The notes under the pieces are model-generated. The model was not told where the DNA came from. It saw nothing but the letters and a program-made list of their open reading frames with translations, and did not search any database. Shown piece after piece: positions 24,679-33,503 of a stretch of 64,000 nt of DNA; position 1 is the first letter of the stretch; the number at the start of each line of letters is the position of its first letter. The translations under genes were made by a program, and so were the position numbers. The stretch is from SMBSF63 sp034003545 (GTDB taxonomy: Bacteria; Chloroflexota; Anaerolineae; Anaerolineales; Anaerolineaceae): NCBI GenBank assembly GCA_964447155.1, contig CAYURM010000005.1, forward strand, positions 1 through 64,000, in the 5' to 3' direction.

Positions 24679-25783
24679 CCCGGAGAAGATCAAAGAATCC
24701 GCGTTCTTGAGGCGCAACCTCGGTTCCCAGGGTATCGGCTATTTTGGCAAACAGCTCACTCTGGTCATCTGTAAGACGGGTGGGAATTTGCACGTTAATC
24801 ATCACACGCTGATCACCGCGTCCGCTGTTGCGCAAATGCGGCACGCCTTTGCCGCGCAGGGTAAATACCTTGCCCGGCTGTGTGCCGGCAGGGATGCGCA
24901 AAGATTCCTCCCCATCAACGGTAGGAATCTCAATTTCAGCGCCCAAAGTGGCCTGGGCTACATTGATATTCATATCCAGCAAAATGTCATCATTGGAACG
25001 CCGGAAAAATTTATGCGGTTTGACCCGCAAGTCAAGATACAGGTTGCCGCGCGGGCCGCCATTGGTGCCGGGTTCACCCTCACCGGCCAGACGGATGCGG
25101 GTACCATCGTCTACCCCGGCAGGAATAGTGACTTTCTTCTGGATCATCTTGCGCTCAAAGCCGGAACCGCGGCATTTTTCACAGGGAGATTTCACCACCT
25201 TGCCCTTACCCATACAGGTGGGGCAGGTGGTAACCTGCACCATCGAACCGAGCAAGGTCTGGCGCACCTGGCGCACCTCACCGGTGCCGTGACAGGTTTG
25301 GCAGGTCTCTGGTGAGGTGCCGGGTTTGGCCCCCGATCCGCTGCAAGTGCTGCAGGTTTCATCGCGCGTAAATTCAATTTCTTTTTCAACCCCAAAAACG
25401 GCTTCTTCAAAGTCCAGCTTGAGCGACATGCGCAGATCAGCGCCAGCCCGTGAGGCATTCCGCCGCCGGGTACTGCCGCGCATCCCGCCGCCGAAGCCAA
25501 ACAGGTCTTCAAAAATATCCGAAAAATCAACTGTGCTGAAGTCGGGCATCCCGCCGAGGCCATTCAAACCGGCATGTCCATAACGGTCATAAGCTGCACG
25601 TTTTTCGTCATCCGATAACACAGCAAAGGCTTCATTGATCTCTTTAAATCTCTCTTCAGCATCGGGTTCCTTGCTCACATCGGGGTGATATTGGCGGGCA
25701 AGACTGCGAAAAGCAATTTTTAGTTCATCGGTAGAAGCGTTGCGGGACACGCTCAGCACTTCATAATAATCTCGTTTGATCAT
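24662..25783 (-). CDS. dnaJ: Chaperone protein DnaJ
   Basis: The 373-residue type A J protein has a J domain with HPD (RQYHPDVSKEPDAEERF), a G/F region (GFGGGMRGSTRR), the four CxxCxGxG-type zinc repeats (CSTCSGSG, CQTCHGTG, CPTCMGKG, CEKCRGSG) and the C-terminal substrate-binding domains. It delivers unfolded proteins to DnaK and stimulates its ATPase. It follows dnaK after 134 bp holding a strong hairpin. Confidence 0.97.
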   Translation of the reverse strand: MIKRDYYEVLSVSRNASTDELKIAFRSLARQYHPDVSKEPDAEERFKEINEAFAVLSDDEKRAAYDRYGHAGLNGLGGMPDFSTVDFSDIFEDLFGFGGGMRGSTRRRNASRAGADLRMSLKLDFEEAVFGVEKEIEFTRDETCSTCSGSGAKPGTSPETCQTCHGTGEVRQVRQTLLGSMVQVTTCPTCMGKGKVVKSPCEKCRGSGFERKMIQKKVTIPAGVDDGTRIRLAGEGEPGTNGGPRGNLYLDLRVKPHKFFRRSNDDILLDMNINVAQATLGAEIEIPTVDGEESLRIPAGTQPGKVFTLRGKGVPHLRNSGRGDQRVMINVQIPTRLTDDQSELFAKIADTLGTEVAPQERGFFDLLRDAFGG

Positions 25784-25832
25784 ACTTATCCTGCAATGCG
25801 CTTGGTTTGGAATGGGACGTTATCATGGGATA

Positions 25833-25862
25833 AGCCTGACAGGCGTTGGCACCTGTCAGGCT
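25833..25862. terminator. Strong hairpin between dnaK and dnaJ
   Basis: AGCCTGACAGG and CCTGTCAGGCT form an 11-bp perfect stem with an 8-nt loop. On the dnaK strand it is followed only by a short T-poor stretch, so partial termination or mRNA stabilisation would keep DnaJ below DnaK. That effect is inferred. Confidence 0.65.
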
Positions 25863-25917
25863 GGTTTATCCTCATGCGGTCAGCATTTGTGCAATGCGTC
25901 CCGATTGTATCATATCT

Positions 25918-27807
25918 TTATTCGGTGGTGAACTCACCTTCTACAACATCTTCATCACCATCGGCCGGGGCCTCGCCGCCGGGAGCAGCGCTCGGGCCAG
26001 ACTGCGCCTGTTCATGCATGCTGGCACCAATTTGCTGAACAAATTGCTCCAGGTCATTGGAAGCCTGTTCCAGAGCAGCCTTGTCATCGCCTTCCAGCAG
26101 ATCACGCACCTGTTTGACCTTGGCTCGGGCCTCTGCCTGCTTGTCTTCCGGGATCTTGTCCGCGTTTTCAGTGAGCAATTTCTCGGTAGAGTAAGCAATG
26201 TTATCGGCCTTGTTGCGCGTCTCAATCATTTCCTTGCGGCGCTGGTCTTCTTCAGCATGCAATTCTGCTTCCTTGCGCATGCGTTCGATCTCCTCTTCCT
26301 TCAAACCGGAAGAAGCGGTAATCGTGATTTTTTGACTGCGTCCGCTGGCTTTGTCCTGCGCGGTTACGTTGATAATCCCGTTGGCGTCAATGTCGAAAGT
26401 TACTTCGATCTGGGGAACACCGCGGGGTGCCGGGGGAATGCCATCCAGGACGAATTTACCCAGCGATTTATTATCCGCTGCCATCGGGCGTTCACCCTGC
26501 AGCACATGGATCTCTACCTGGGTCTGTGAATCTGCCGCAGTGGAGAAAACCTGACTCTTGCGGGTTGGCACTGTCGTATTGCGCTCGATCAACGGGGTGG
26601 CAACGCCGCCCAGAGTTTCAATCGAGAGGGTCAGCGGGGTCACATCCAGCAGGAGGATATCACTCACGTCGCCGCCCAGCACACCCGCCTGAATGGCTGC
26701 GCCGATACCGACTACCTCATCGGGGTTGACGCTGCGGTTCGGTTCGCGGTTGAACATCTTGCGGACAGCTTCCTGCACGGCGGGCATGCGGCTCATGCCA
26801 CCGACCATGACCACTTCGTTGACTTCTTCGGCCTTCAAGCCGGCATCGTCCAACGCGCGGCGCATCGGTTCAATGGTGCGTTCCACCAGATCAGCAGTGA
26901 GCTGTTCCAGTTTGGCACGGGTAAAATTCATCACCAGATGTTTGGGGCCGGTTGAATCTGCTGTCAAATAAGGCAGGTTGATCTCGGTCTGCATGGTGGT
27001 CGATAATTCAATCTTGGCTTTTTCAGCAGCTTCCTTGAGGCGCTGCATCGCCTGGCGGTCACCGCGCAGGTCAATGCCGTTTTCTTTCTTGAATTCGGCG
27101 ATCAGGTAATCCATGATCTCCTGGTCAAAGTCATCCCCACCCAGGAAAGTATCCCCGGCTGTGGAACGTACCTGGAAGACGCCATCCCCGACATCCAGAA
27201 TGGAAATATCGTAGGTGCCGCCGCCGAGGTCGTATACGGCAATGATCTCGTTTTTTTTCTTGTCGAGGCCGTAGGCCAGAGAAGAAGCGGTTGGTTCGTT
27301 GATGATGCGCAGCACTTCGAGACCGGCAATCCGGCCGGCGTCTTTGGTGGCATTTCGCTGGGCATCGTTGAAATATGCCGGGACGGTGATCACAGCTTTG
27401 GTCACGGGTTCCCCAAGGAAAGCTTCTGCATCAGCCTTCATTTTCGCCAGGATCATGGCCGAAATTTCCGGCGGGGAGTATTCCTTGCCGTCCAGAAAAA
27501 CGCGAATATCGCCATTGGGGGCTTTCGCCACTTTGTATGGCACGCGGGAAAGGGAACGCTGCACTTCAGGATCGTCGAATTTCCGCCCCATAAAGCGTTT
27601 AATCGAGAAAATCGTATTCTCGGGGTTAACGATTGCCTGGTTGCGGGCCACGCGGCCTACCAGACGTTCGTGATTTTTATTTACTGCTACCACAGACGGG
27701 ATCAAGCGTTCGCCTTCGGCGGAGCTGATCACCGTTGCTTCGCCGCCCTGCATGACGGCCATTGCTGAGTTGGTGGTACCTAAGTCAATACCTATGATTT
27801 TTGCCAT
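25918..27807 (-). CDS. dnaK: Chaperone protein DnaK (Hsp70)
   Basis: The 629-residue Hsp70 shows all three signatures: IDLGTTNSAMAVMQGGEA at the N-terminus, VYDLGGGTYDISIL and VVMVGGMSRMPAVQEAV. A substrate-binding domain and a helical lid follow, ending in an acidic tail with DGDEDVVEGEF. The ATP-driven cycle uses GrpE and DnaJ from the same operon. A strong AAGGAAGG box precedes the ATG. It lies 19 bp after grpE. Confidence 0.98.
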   Translation of the reverse strand: MAKIIGIDLGTTNSAMAVMQGGEATVISSAEGERLIPSVVAVNKNHERLVGRVARNQAIVNPENTIFSIKRFMGRKFDDPEVQRSLSRVPYKVAKAPNGDIRVFLDGKEYSPPEISAMILAKMKADAEAFLGEPVTKAVITVPAYFNDAQRNATKDAGRIAGLEVLRIINEPTASSLAYGLDKKKNEIIAVYDLGGGTYDISILDVGDGVFQVRSTAGDTFLGGDDFDQEIMDYLIAEFKKENGIDLRGDRQAMQRLKEAAEKAKIELSTTMQTEINLPYLTADSTGPKHLVMNFTRAKLEQLTADLVERTIEPMRRALDDAGLKAEEVNEVVMVGGMSRMPAVQEAVRKMFNREPNRSVNPDEVVGIGAAIQAGVLGGDVSDILLLDVTPLTLSIETLGGVATPLIERNTTVPTRKSQVFSTAADSQTQVEIHVLQGERPMAADNKSLGKFVLDGIPPAPRGVPQIEVTFDIDANGIINVTAQDKASGRSQKITITASSGLKEEEIERMRKEAELHAEEDQRRKEMIETRNKADNIAYSTEKLLTENADKIPEDKQAEARAKVKQVRDLLEGDDKAALEQASNDLEQFVQQIGASMHEQAQSGPSAAPGGEAPADGDEDVVEGEFTTE

Positions 27808-27826
27808 TTTTTTCCTTCCTTTTTAT

Positions 27827-28405
27827 TTAACGGGCTACTCTTACCAATGCCGGTCGCAGCAACCGGCCATCGGCCAATTTATATCCTTGCTGCATTACTT
27901 CAATAATTACTTCACAATCGTGGTCAGGGCTTGCTTCACTCGAAATTGCTTCATGACAGGTTGGGTCAAACGGTTCATTTTCTTGAGCGACAGGCTCAAT
28001 CCCCAACTGTTCGAGAATCGCGTTGAATTTTTTTGTAATCAGTTCAATCCCTTGCGCCCATGCCGCACCTTCCCCTTGTGTGGGGCGGTTCTTCAAAGCC
28101 AGGCCAAGATCGTCGAGGATTACCAGGTATTTTTTCGTCAAGTCACCCGTGATCGTCTGACGCATTTGCGCCTGTTCGCGGTCCAGCCGCTTCTTGTAAT
28201 TGGAGAATTCGGCCAACGTGCGTAATTTGGCATTCAGGTTTTCAACAGCGTCTTCACGGGCGTTTGCCAGCTCCTGCTGTAAGGCTTCATACTCTTCACG
28301 GGTGATCGTTACCATTTTATCTGTTTCCTCAAGATCCTCCTCATTTTTAATGAGATGTTCGTCTTCTATGGATTCTTCGTCTTTTTTTATTTTGTTATTT
28401 TTCAT
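27827..28405 (-). CDS. grpE: Nucleotide exchange factor GrpE
   Basis: The 192-residue protein has a charged, coiled-coil N-terminal half (about 30-80) and the GrpE head (TGDLTKKYLVILDDLGLALKN, GIELITKKFNAILEQLGIEPV, PFDPTCHEAISSE). It releases ADP from DnaK. A GGAGG box lies about 10 nt before the start. It is the second gene of the hrcA operon. Confidence 0.96.
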   Translation of the reverse strand: MKNNKIKKDEESIEDEHLIKNEEDLEETDKMVTITREEYEALQQELANAREDAVENLNAKLRTLAEFSNYKKRLDREQAQMRQTITGDLTKKYLVILDDLGLALKNRPTQGEGAAWAQGIELITKKFNAILEQLGIEPVAQENEPFDPTCHEAISSEASPDHDCEVIIEVMQQGYKLADGRLLRPALVRVAR

Positions 28406-28437
28406 AAACCTTTGCCTCCAGGATTACCATCACGTCG

Positions 28438-29493
28438 TTACGCGCTCAGAGTCTCTACGACCATATCACTCAGCAGACTCGAGAGGAAACGAACGGTGGA
28501 AATCGTATGTCCATACGGCATACGGATGGGACCGAGTACGCCTAATGTGCCGGTTGCCAGGCCAGGCGCACCATAACGGCCCAAAACCAGTGAACACTGC
28601 CGCAGTTCATCCCAGGTGCCTTCACCGCCAATCAGTACATGCACGCCACCCACTGCACCGGTCAACACGGTACGTGCCAGCAGGTCCTGCAAATGCGAGC
28701 GTTCCTCCAAAAAATGAAGGGCGCGGCGTGCTTCTTCGGCATTGGCAAATTCTGGTTCCGAGAGCACATTCGTCCAGCCGTCCAGATACACTTCGCCTGA
28801 AGCTAAAGCGTCCGATTTGCTTAAATCTTCTACAGCCCATTTGATGGCATCCTGTTCCAGTTCCGTCAGATTTGGTATGGCTGCTTGAATCGTTTCCAAA
28901 CTCTCACCAGCAAAGATCTCCGTCAACCGTTTGGCAGCCGCAGATAACCTGCTTTGGGAAACCGGTTCATCCAGCAAAACGATGCGCTGGTGAATTTGCC
29001 CCGAAACCGTGACCAGCACCATCAGCACCTGGCGTCCCTGGGTAGAGATCAATTCCAGATGCTTAAAGCGGGACTGCTCAAAATGGGGGGCAGTGACCAG
29101 TGACGCGCCCTGTGAATGCACAGCCAGCACAGAGGCGGCCAGACGCATGGATTGATCTACGTCATACTGCATCTGATAAAACTGATGGCTGATGGTTTGA
29201 CGGATGGATTCAGGAAGTTCGTGGCTGCGCTGTAAATGCTGCTGCACAAAATAGCGGAAACCGTCTTCGGTGGGCACCCGGCCGGCAGAAGTATGCGGCT
29301 GGTACAGCAAGCCCATCTCGGTCAGGGCGGCCAACTCATTGCGCACAGTCGCCGGACTGGAGTCCAGCTTGTAACGCGTAACCAGATTCTTTGACCCCAC
29401 CGGGGTTGCTGTTTCGGTGTAATCGTGCACCACCAGCGAAAGAATCAGCTTCTGGCGTTCTGTTAATTGGTTTTTATCCGTCAATGCAGCCAT
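28438..29493 (-). CDS. hrcA: Heat-inducible transcription repressor HrcA
   Basis: The 351-residue repressor has a winged-helix N-terminus (LTERQKLILSLVVHDYTETATPVGSKNLV, with LDSSPATVRNELAALTEMGLL and PHTSAGRVPTEDGFRYF) and a GAF-like core. HrcA binds CIRCE elements and loses activity when its chaperone is titrated by unfolded proteins. A perfect CIRCE lies 15 bp upstream of its own start, so the operon is self-limiting. This is the first gene of hrcA-grpE-dnaK-dnaJ-prmA. Confidence 0.97.
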   Translation of the reverse strand: MAALTDKNQLTERQKLILSLVVHDYTETATPVGSKNLVTRYKLDSSPATVRNELAALTEMGLLYQPHTSAGRVPTEDGFRYFVQQHLQRSHELPESIRQTISHQFYQMQYDVDQSMRLAASVLAVHSQGASLVTAPHFEQSRFKHLELISTQGRQVLMVLVTVSGQIHQRIVLLDEPVSQSRLSAAAKRLTEIFAGESLETIQAAIPNLTELEQDAIKWAVEDLSKSDALASGEVYLDGWTNVLSEPEFANAEEARRALHFLEERSHLQDLLARTVLTGAVGGVHVLIGGEGTWDELRQCSLVLGRYGAPGLATGTLGVLGPIRMPYGHTISTVRFLSSLLSDMVVETLSA

Positions 29494-29507
29494 TTTTTAG
29501 CACCCTT

Positions 29508-29534
29508 TTAGCACTCCAAGCACTAGAGTGCTAA
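29508..29534. promoter_or_regulatory. CIRCE element (HrcA operator)
   Basis: TTAGCACTC, nine bases and GAGTGCTAA match the CIRCE consensus without mismatch. A further half-site TTAGCACCC lies at 29497-29505, between the CIRCE and the hrcA start codon. The element sits just downstream of the predicted transcription start. Confidence 0.97.
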
Positions 29535-29548
29535 TTCTTATAGATATG

Positions 29549-29577
29549 ATGATAACATGCACGGAAATAGCAGTCAA
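29549..29577 (-). promoter_or_regulatory. Promoter of the hrcA heat-shock operon
   Basis: On the minus strand TTGACT (29577-29572) and TATCAT (29554-29549) are 17 bp apart. The predicted start near 29542 places CIRCE within the first 35 transcribed bases. Confidence 0.7.
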
Positions 29578-29628
29578 GCGGAGGGAGTACGTTTAGAGAA
29601 TTTCTGATGAATTTTTTATATTCTCTCA

Positions 29629-29637
29629 TGCTATAAT
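29629..29637 (+). promoter_or_regulatory. Extended -10 promoter of the GT39-like gene
   Basis: TGCTATAAT (TG-n-TATAAT) ends 11 bases before the ATG at 29649. The leader would be only about 3-5 nt and no Shine-Dalgarno box is present. It lies back to back with the hrcA promoter. Confidence 0.65.
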
Positions 29638-29648
29638 TTGCGCTGTTT

Positions 29649-31256
29649 ATGGACACGATCACACTCACCCCCACACAAAAAAAGAACCTGCGCATCCTGC
29701 TGCTGATCGGGCTGGCTGTCTTCCTCCTCTTCGCCATCCCTAACGCCCAGGGTGCAGAAAATGAATACATGCTTTCCGTTCTCTCGCAGGATGAGAGCTT
29801 CCAATACCCCTTCCTGGTGAGCGTCCTCACCCCGGGTGATACCCTGCTGGAAACCATTAAAAATTTCATCTCGTACCAACACTACATCTACGGCTATCCC
29901 TTCTACATCATCTCCAGCCTGGCGGTGCTGCCTTCGCGCCTGATCTATGGCGCTGAATTTGGCAGCCATGTGCAGCTCAACCTGTTGCTGCTGCGCCAAC
30001 TGGTGAGCGTGCTGCCCATGCTGATCGCATTGGGGTTCCTCACCTGGCTTACCACAAGATTTAAAAGCACCTTTAAAAGCGTGGTGCTTTTCCTGTTTTT
30101 GCTTAGCGTGCAGGGCGTCACCCGTCAGAACCTTCACTGGTGGCATCCTGATGCGTTCACCTTCCTGATGATCGTGCTGACCTTCTTCTTTCTTGATCGT
30201 GACCGCCTGCATTTTGGGCGTCACTTCTATCTGGCGGCCATCACCTGCGGCCTGGCCGCCGCCACAAAGGTGATCGGGGTGTTCTTCATCTTAACCATTC
30301 CTCTCTACCTTTGGATGGGTCTGCGCCAGAAAAAACTGGGGATCAAACAGGCAGCTCAAAAAGCCGCCCTGTTTGTTCTGCTCATGCTGCTCGTCGTCCT
30401 GATCACCAACCCTTTACTGCTCATCCCGCGCACACGGGCGGACATCATTGCCGTGCACCGCAGGCATAATGATGATTTTGCCAAAGGCTGGCAGGCTACC
30501 GGCGACACCTACCAGCGCGGTTTCCTTTCCTGGATTCCCGTCCTGACCACCTGGTACGGGCAAGGAGATATGCTCATCTTTGCCGTGCTCTCGCTGGTGC
30601 TGGGCGCGCTCTGGGGGAAGAACAAAATGGTGCATGGGCTGTTTCTCAGTTGGGTGCTGCCGTATGCCTTCTATATCTTTTATGCTATCGCCAACAAACC
30701 CGACCATTACATGCTGCCGGCCATGCTGCCGGTCTATGCCTGTATCTTCACCCTCGCTGACATTGGGGATGGCATCCGCAAGAAGGTGAGGACAGAAACC
30801 AAACCGATCCCGCCCCTCCCTCCGCGCAAATTCCTGAACACGATCATCGCCGCCGATCTGGCCTGGGCGATCGTGTTGATCATGCTGACAGCGCAATTTA
30901 TCCCCAACGTGCAGCGCGGCCAGCGCCTCTATCATCAGGCGATGACCGCCGAGCGTCTGTTATTGGCCTGTAACAACAGCCCATCCAATGATCCCGATGG
31001 CAGGGCGGTTAACCTGGAAGATGGGCGCTGGTATTTAATGGAAGACTACGACTACACCACAGACCCCGAAACGCGCCGTTTCACTGCCGTGCGCGGCCCC
31101 CTGGAAGTGCAGGCGGTCAAAAGCGGCGGCCAGCAGGTATGGGCCTGTATCAATGCCGTTGAAGCCGAATTCAGCGCCCGCGAGCGCGCCATTACTTTCA
31201 AACACAACCACCCCGAAATCCAGGTCTTCGGTCCGGACGGCGTGGAATTGAAATAA
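29649..31256 (+). CDS. GT39-like polytopic membrane glycosyltransferase
   Basis: The 535-residue protein has about ten or more hydrophobic segments and the PMT/ArnT-like order: a first helix, an acidic loop (SQDESFQYPFLVSVL), HWWHPDAFTFLMI after the middle helices, and a C-terminal hydrophilic part of about 130 residues outside the membrane. Such enzymes move a sugar from a polyprenyl-phosphate carrier to a lipid or protein on the outer face. The donor and acceptor are not evident. It is probably a single-gene unit. Confidence 0.7.
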   Translation: MDTITLTPTQKKNLRILLLIGLAVFLLFAIPNAQGAENEYMLSVLSQDESFQYPFLVSVLTPGDTLLETIKNFISYQHYIYGYPFYIISSLAVLPSRLIYGAEFGSHVQLNLLLLRQLVSVLPMLIALGFLTWLTTRFKSTFKSVVLFLFLLSVQGVTRQNLHWWHPDAFTFLMIVLTFFFLDRDRLHFGRHFYLAAITCGLAAATKVIGVFFILTIPLYLWMGLRQKKLGIKQAAQKAALFVLLMLLVVLITNPLLLIPRTRADIIAVHRRHNDDFAKGWQATGDTYQRGFLSWIPVLTTWYGQGDMLIFAVLSLVLGALWGKNKMVHGLFLSWVLPYAFYIFYAIANKPDHYMLPAMLPVYACIFTLADIGDGIRKKVRTETKPIPPLPPRKFLNTIIAADLAWAIVLIMLTAQFIPNVQRGQRLYHQAMTAERLLLACNNSPSNDPDGRAVNLEDGRWYLMEDYDYTTDPETRRFTAVRGPLEVQAVKSGGQQVWACINAVEAEFSARERAITFKHNHPEIQVFGPDGVELK

Positions 31257-31600
31257 ACGCGCCACCTCTTGATGTCATTGCGGATGTTTTGTCTCCCCTT
31301 GTCAAAATGGGATGTCGCGAAGCGACAGGGGGATTGCCACGTTCGTTCGTGTTTCGCAATCACAAAATCCATAACCTTTAGCGCCAAAAAAACGGCAAAT
31401 TCCCACAATCCCGCAGAATGTGCTAAAATTTTTATACTGTTTTGCATGATGTACCAAAAGGCTATCGACAAGATGACGATTGTTTTCTTTGAATTTTATC
31501 TCAGCCTTAAGATGAGGATGCCTCTTTTTTTACCCGAATGATCGCTGACATCCGGCATCTTCCCTGTTTTTAACCACTTATTAAACCAAAGGAAAAAGCC
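31257..31600. other. Intergenic region upstream of kamA
   Basis: No gene is visible. The first half contains GTCGC-gaa-GCGAC at about 31313 in a repeat-like stretch. TGCTAAAAT (31421-31429) and TATACT (31433-31438) could be -10 boxes for kamA. A small GAGG/CCTC hairpin at 31514-31524 is followed by seven T residues and might act as a weak attenuator in the kamA leader. No lysine riboswitch core was recognised. Confidence 0.45.
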
Positions 31601-32869
31601 ATGAACTCTTACCAAGCCCCCTCTACCAGGGCGCCTGTATTTCGTGATGTTCCCGATGAGCAATGGGATAACTGGCGCTGGCAGCTCTCCAACCGGCTGA
31701 ACAGCATCGAAGATTTTGAAAAAGTACTGGAATTGACCCCGGGTGAGCGCGAAGCACTGAGTGCTTCCAATCTGTTTCACGTGGATGTAACCCCCTATTT
31801 CATCTCGCTGGTTGACCCGGACGATCCCAATGACCCGATTCGCAAGCAGATCATTCCCAGTGCGTTGGAACTCGTTCACTTTGACGGGGTAATGAAAGAT
31901 TCGCTGGGCGAGGAGGAGATGTCTCCTGTTCCGGGCCTGGTGCATCGCTATCCTGACCGCGTGCTGATGCTGGTGACCACCCAGTGCGCCACCTACTGCC
32001 GTTATTGCACCCGCTCGCGCATCGTCGGCCAGGCCGGGGCCAATTTCTCCCGTGCAAACCATGAAGAAATGCTGGACTACATCCGGCGCACCCCCGCTAT
32101 CCGCGATGTGCTCATTTCCGGCGGCGACCCGCTGACCCTGGCACCCAAAGTGCTGGAAGACCTGCTGCGCAAACTGCGCGATATTCCGCATGTCGAGGTG
32201 ATCCGGATTGGCTCGCGGGTGCCGGTGTTTGTGCCCCAGCGGATTACTGACGACTTGTGCGAGATGCTGCAACAATTTCACCCGCTGTGGCTCAACATCC
32301 ACGTCAACCATCCCAACGAGATCACCACGGAACTTGCCCAGGCAATGGACAAATTGAGTCGTGCCGGTATTCCGCTGGGCAACCAGTCCGTGCTCCTGGC
32401 GGGGATCAATGACTGCGTCAATGTACAGCGCAAGCTGGTCAACGAGCTGGTGCGCATCCGTGTACGGCCTTACTACCTTTATATTTGTGACATGGTGCAG
32501 GGTGCAGGCCATTTCCGCACGCCCGTCTCCAAAGGCATCGAGATCATTGAAGGACTGCGCGGCCATACTTCCGGCTTCTGCGTGCCCACCTTCGTGGTGG
32601 ACTCTCCGCACGGCGGCGGAAAGGTTCCCGTTGGCCCGAATTATGTACTCAGCTCGTCAGATCACCGCGTGGTGCTGCGTAATTATGAAGGCTTTATCAG
32701 CACCTATGAAGAGCCGCTCGATTACTCGCGGCACGACCCCGCCACCTGCAAATTCTGTCAGACGCAACGGGATGAAAGCGGACAGCGCGGCGTATCGGGA
32801 CTGCTGGAAGGCGATGGCAAGACCATCAAACCCGAAGGCTTTGACAGGATCCACTCGCGCAAAGCCTGA
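31601..32869 (+). CDS. kamA: KamA-family radical SAM aminomutase (lysine 2,3-aminomutase)
   Basis: The 422-residue enzyme has the radical SAM cluster motif Cys129-x3-Cys133-x2-Cys136 (CATYCRYC), the SAM-binding SGGDPLT, and Lys341 in SPHGGGK as the PLP Schiff-base lysine. A C-terminal CKFC may bind zinc with another subunit. It interconverts L-alpha-lysine and L-beta-lysine (EC 5.4.3.2). No kamD/kamE or ablB gene is adjacent, so lysine fermentation or a beta-lysine osmolyte route cannot be chosen, and a related amino acid substrate is possible. A GGAAAAAG box precedes the ATG. Confidence 0.9.
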   Translation: MNSYQAPSTRAPVFRDVPDEQWDNWRWQLSNRLNSIEDFEKVLELTPGEREALSASNLFHVDVTPYFISLVDPDDPNDPIRKQIIPSALELVHFDGVMKDSLGEEEMSPVPGLVHRYPDRVLMLVTTQCATYCRYCTRSRIVGQAGANFSRANHEEMLDYIRRTPAIRDVLISGGDPLTLAPKVLEDLLRKLRDIPHVEVIRIGSRVPVFVPQRITDDLCEMLQQFHPLWLNIHVNHPNEITTELAQAMDKLSRAGIPLGNQSVLLAGINDCVNVQRKLVNELVRIRVRPYYLYICDMVQGAGHFRTPVSKGIEIIEGLRGHTSGFCVPTFVVDSPHGGGKVPVGPNYVLSSSDHRVVLRNYEGFISTYEEPLDYSRHDPATCKFCQTQRDESGQRGVSGLLEGDGKTIKPEGFDRIHSRKA

Positions 32870-32884
32870 CAGGACTCATCCTCA

Positions 32885-32926
32885 AAAAAAATACAGCGCA
32901 CCAGATTTTTACACCTGGTGCGCTGT
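32885..32926 (-). terminator. Terminator of the PEBP gene
   Basis: ACAGCGCACCAG and CTGGTGCGCTGT form a 12-bp perfect stem with a 10-nt loop. Reading leftward, the stem is followed by TA and eight T residues, so it terminates the leftward gene at 32974. It may also act on kamA from the other side. Confidence 0.88.
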
Positions 32927-32973
32927 GGATTTAACGTCTCGCAGATCCATGCGAAGATGGGGAAAGGAGCTTT

Positions 32974-33450
32974 TTAATTCTGGTTGGCTGTCTGACGATG
33001 TTGTCCTGTCCAGGAAGCCTGAGCGAGGATATGCCCCTGCATGGCGCGCAGCAGGTCGCTGGCGTTCATGTCACCGGCCAGGTTGGGCGGCAAGTCCAAT
33101 GCGTATAGCTTAAAGATGTAGCGATTGCTGCTGCCATCCCGTGCGCAGGGACCGTCATAACCGGTGCGATAGAAATGATTGATCGCCTGCGTACCAATGC
33201 CGCTGACGTGCGGCGTGCGCACAATCCCTTCCGGGAGCGCATCTTTTTCAGGGGAGATATTGTAAATCGCCCAATGCACCACCGGCTCAATGATCCCATT
33301 CGGGTTTTCAACGATCAGGGCCAGGGACTGGGTATTTTCCGGCAGTTCCTGCCAGTTAAGCGAGGGGGACTGATTTTCACCGTCCCGGGTAAAACGCAGC
33401 GGAATGTCTGCGCCATTTTCAAAAGTAGAACTGAATAATTTGAATGTCAT
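32974..33450 (-). CDS. YbhB/YbcL-type PEBP family protein
   Basis: The 158-residue cytoplasmic protein has the PEBP ligand-site signatures: TFENGADIPLRFTRDGENQSPSLNW, then VHWAIYNI and GYDGPCARDG with FKLYALD. Bacterial members bind small anionic ligands or act as kinase inhibitors, but their role is poorly known. It is a single gene with its own terminator. Confidence 0.9.
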   Translation of the reverse strand: MTFKLFSSTFENGADIPLRFTRDGENQSPSLNWQELPENTQSLALIVENPNGIIEPVVHWAIYNISPEKDALPEGIVRTPHVSGIGTQAINHFYRTGYDGPCARDGSSNRYIFKLYALDLPPNLAGDMNASDLLRAMQGHILAQASWTGQHRQTANQN

Positions 33451-33503
33451 TGTGATTCTCCAATTGTGTAATTGCCTTCAACAGGTCGTTTTATAATTTT
33501 TCT

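Noticed and set aside
23755..24717. Longer TTG start for prmA
   Set aside because: It would overlap dnaJ by 56 bp and adds residues unlike the PrmA N-terminus. The ATG at 24678 gives the family length.
31257..31600. Lysine riboswitch ahead of kamA
   Set aside because: The conserved AGGUAGAGG-type core was not found.
31496..32611. A 371-codon frame antisense to kamA
   Set aside because: kamA has intact CxxxCxxC and PLP motifs. The antisense frame is His/Gln-rich shadow sequence.
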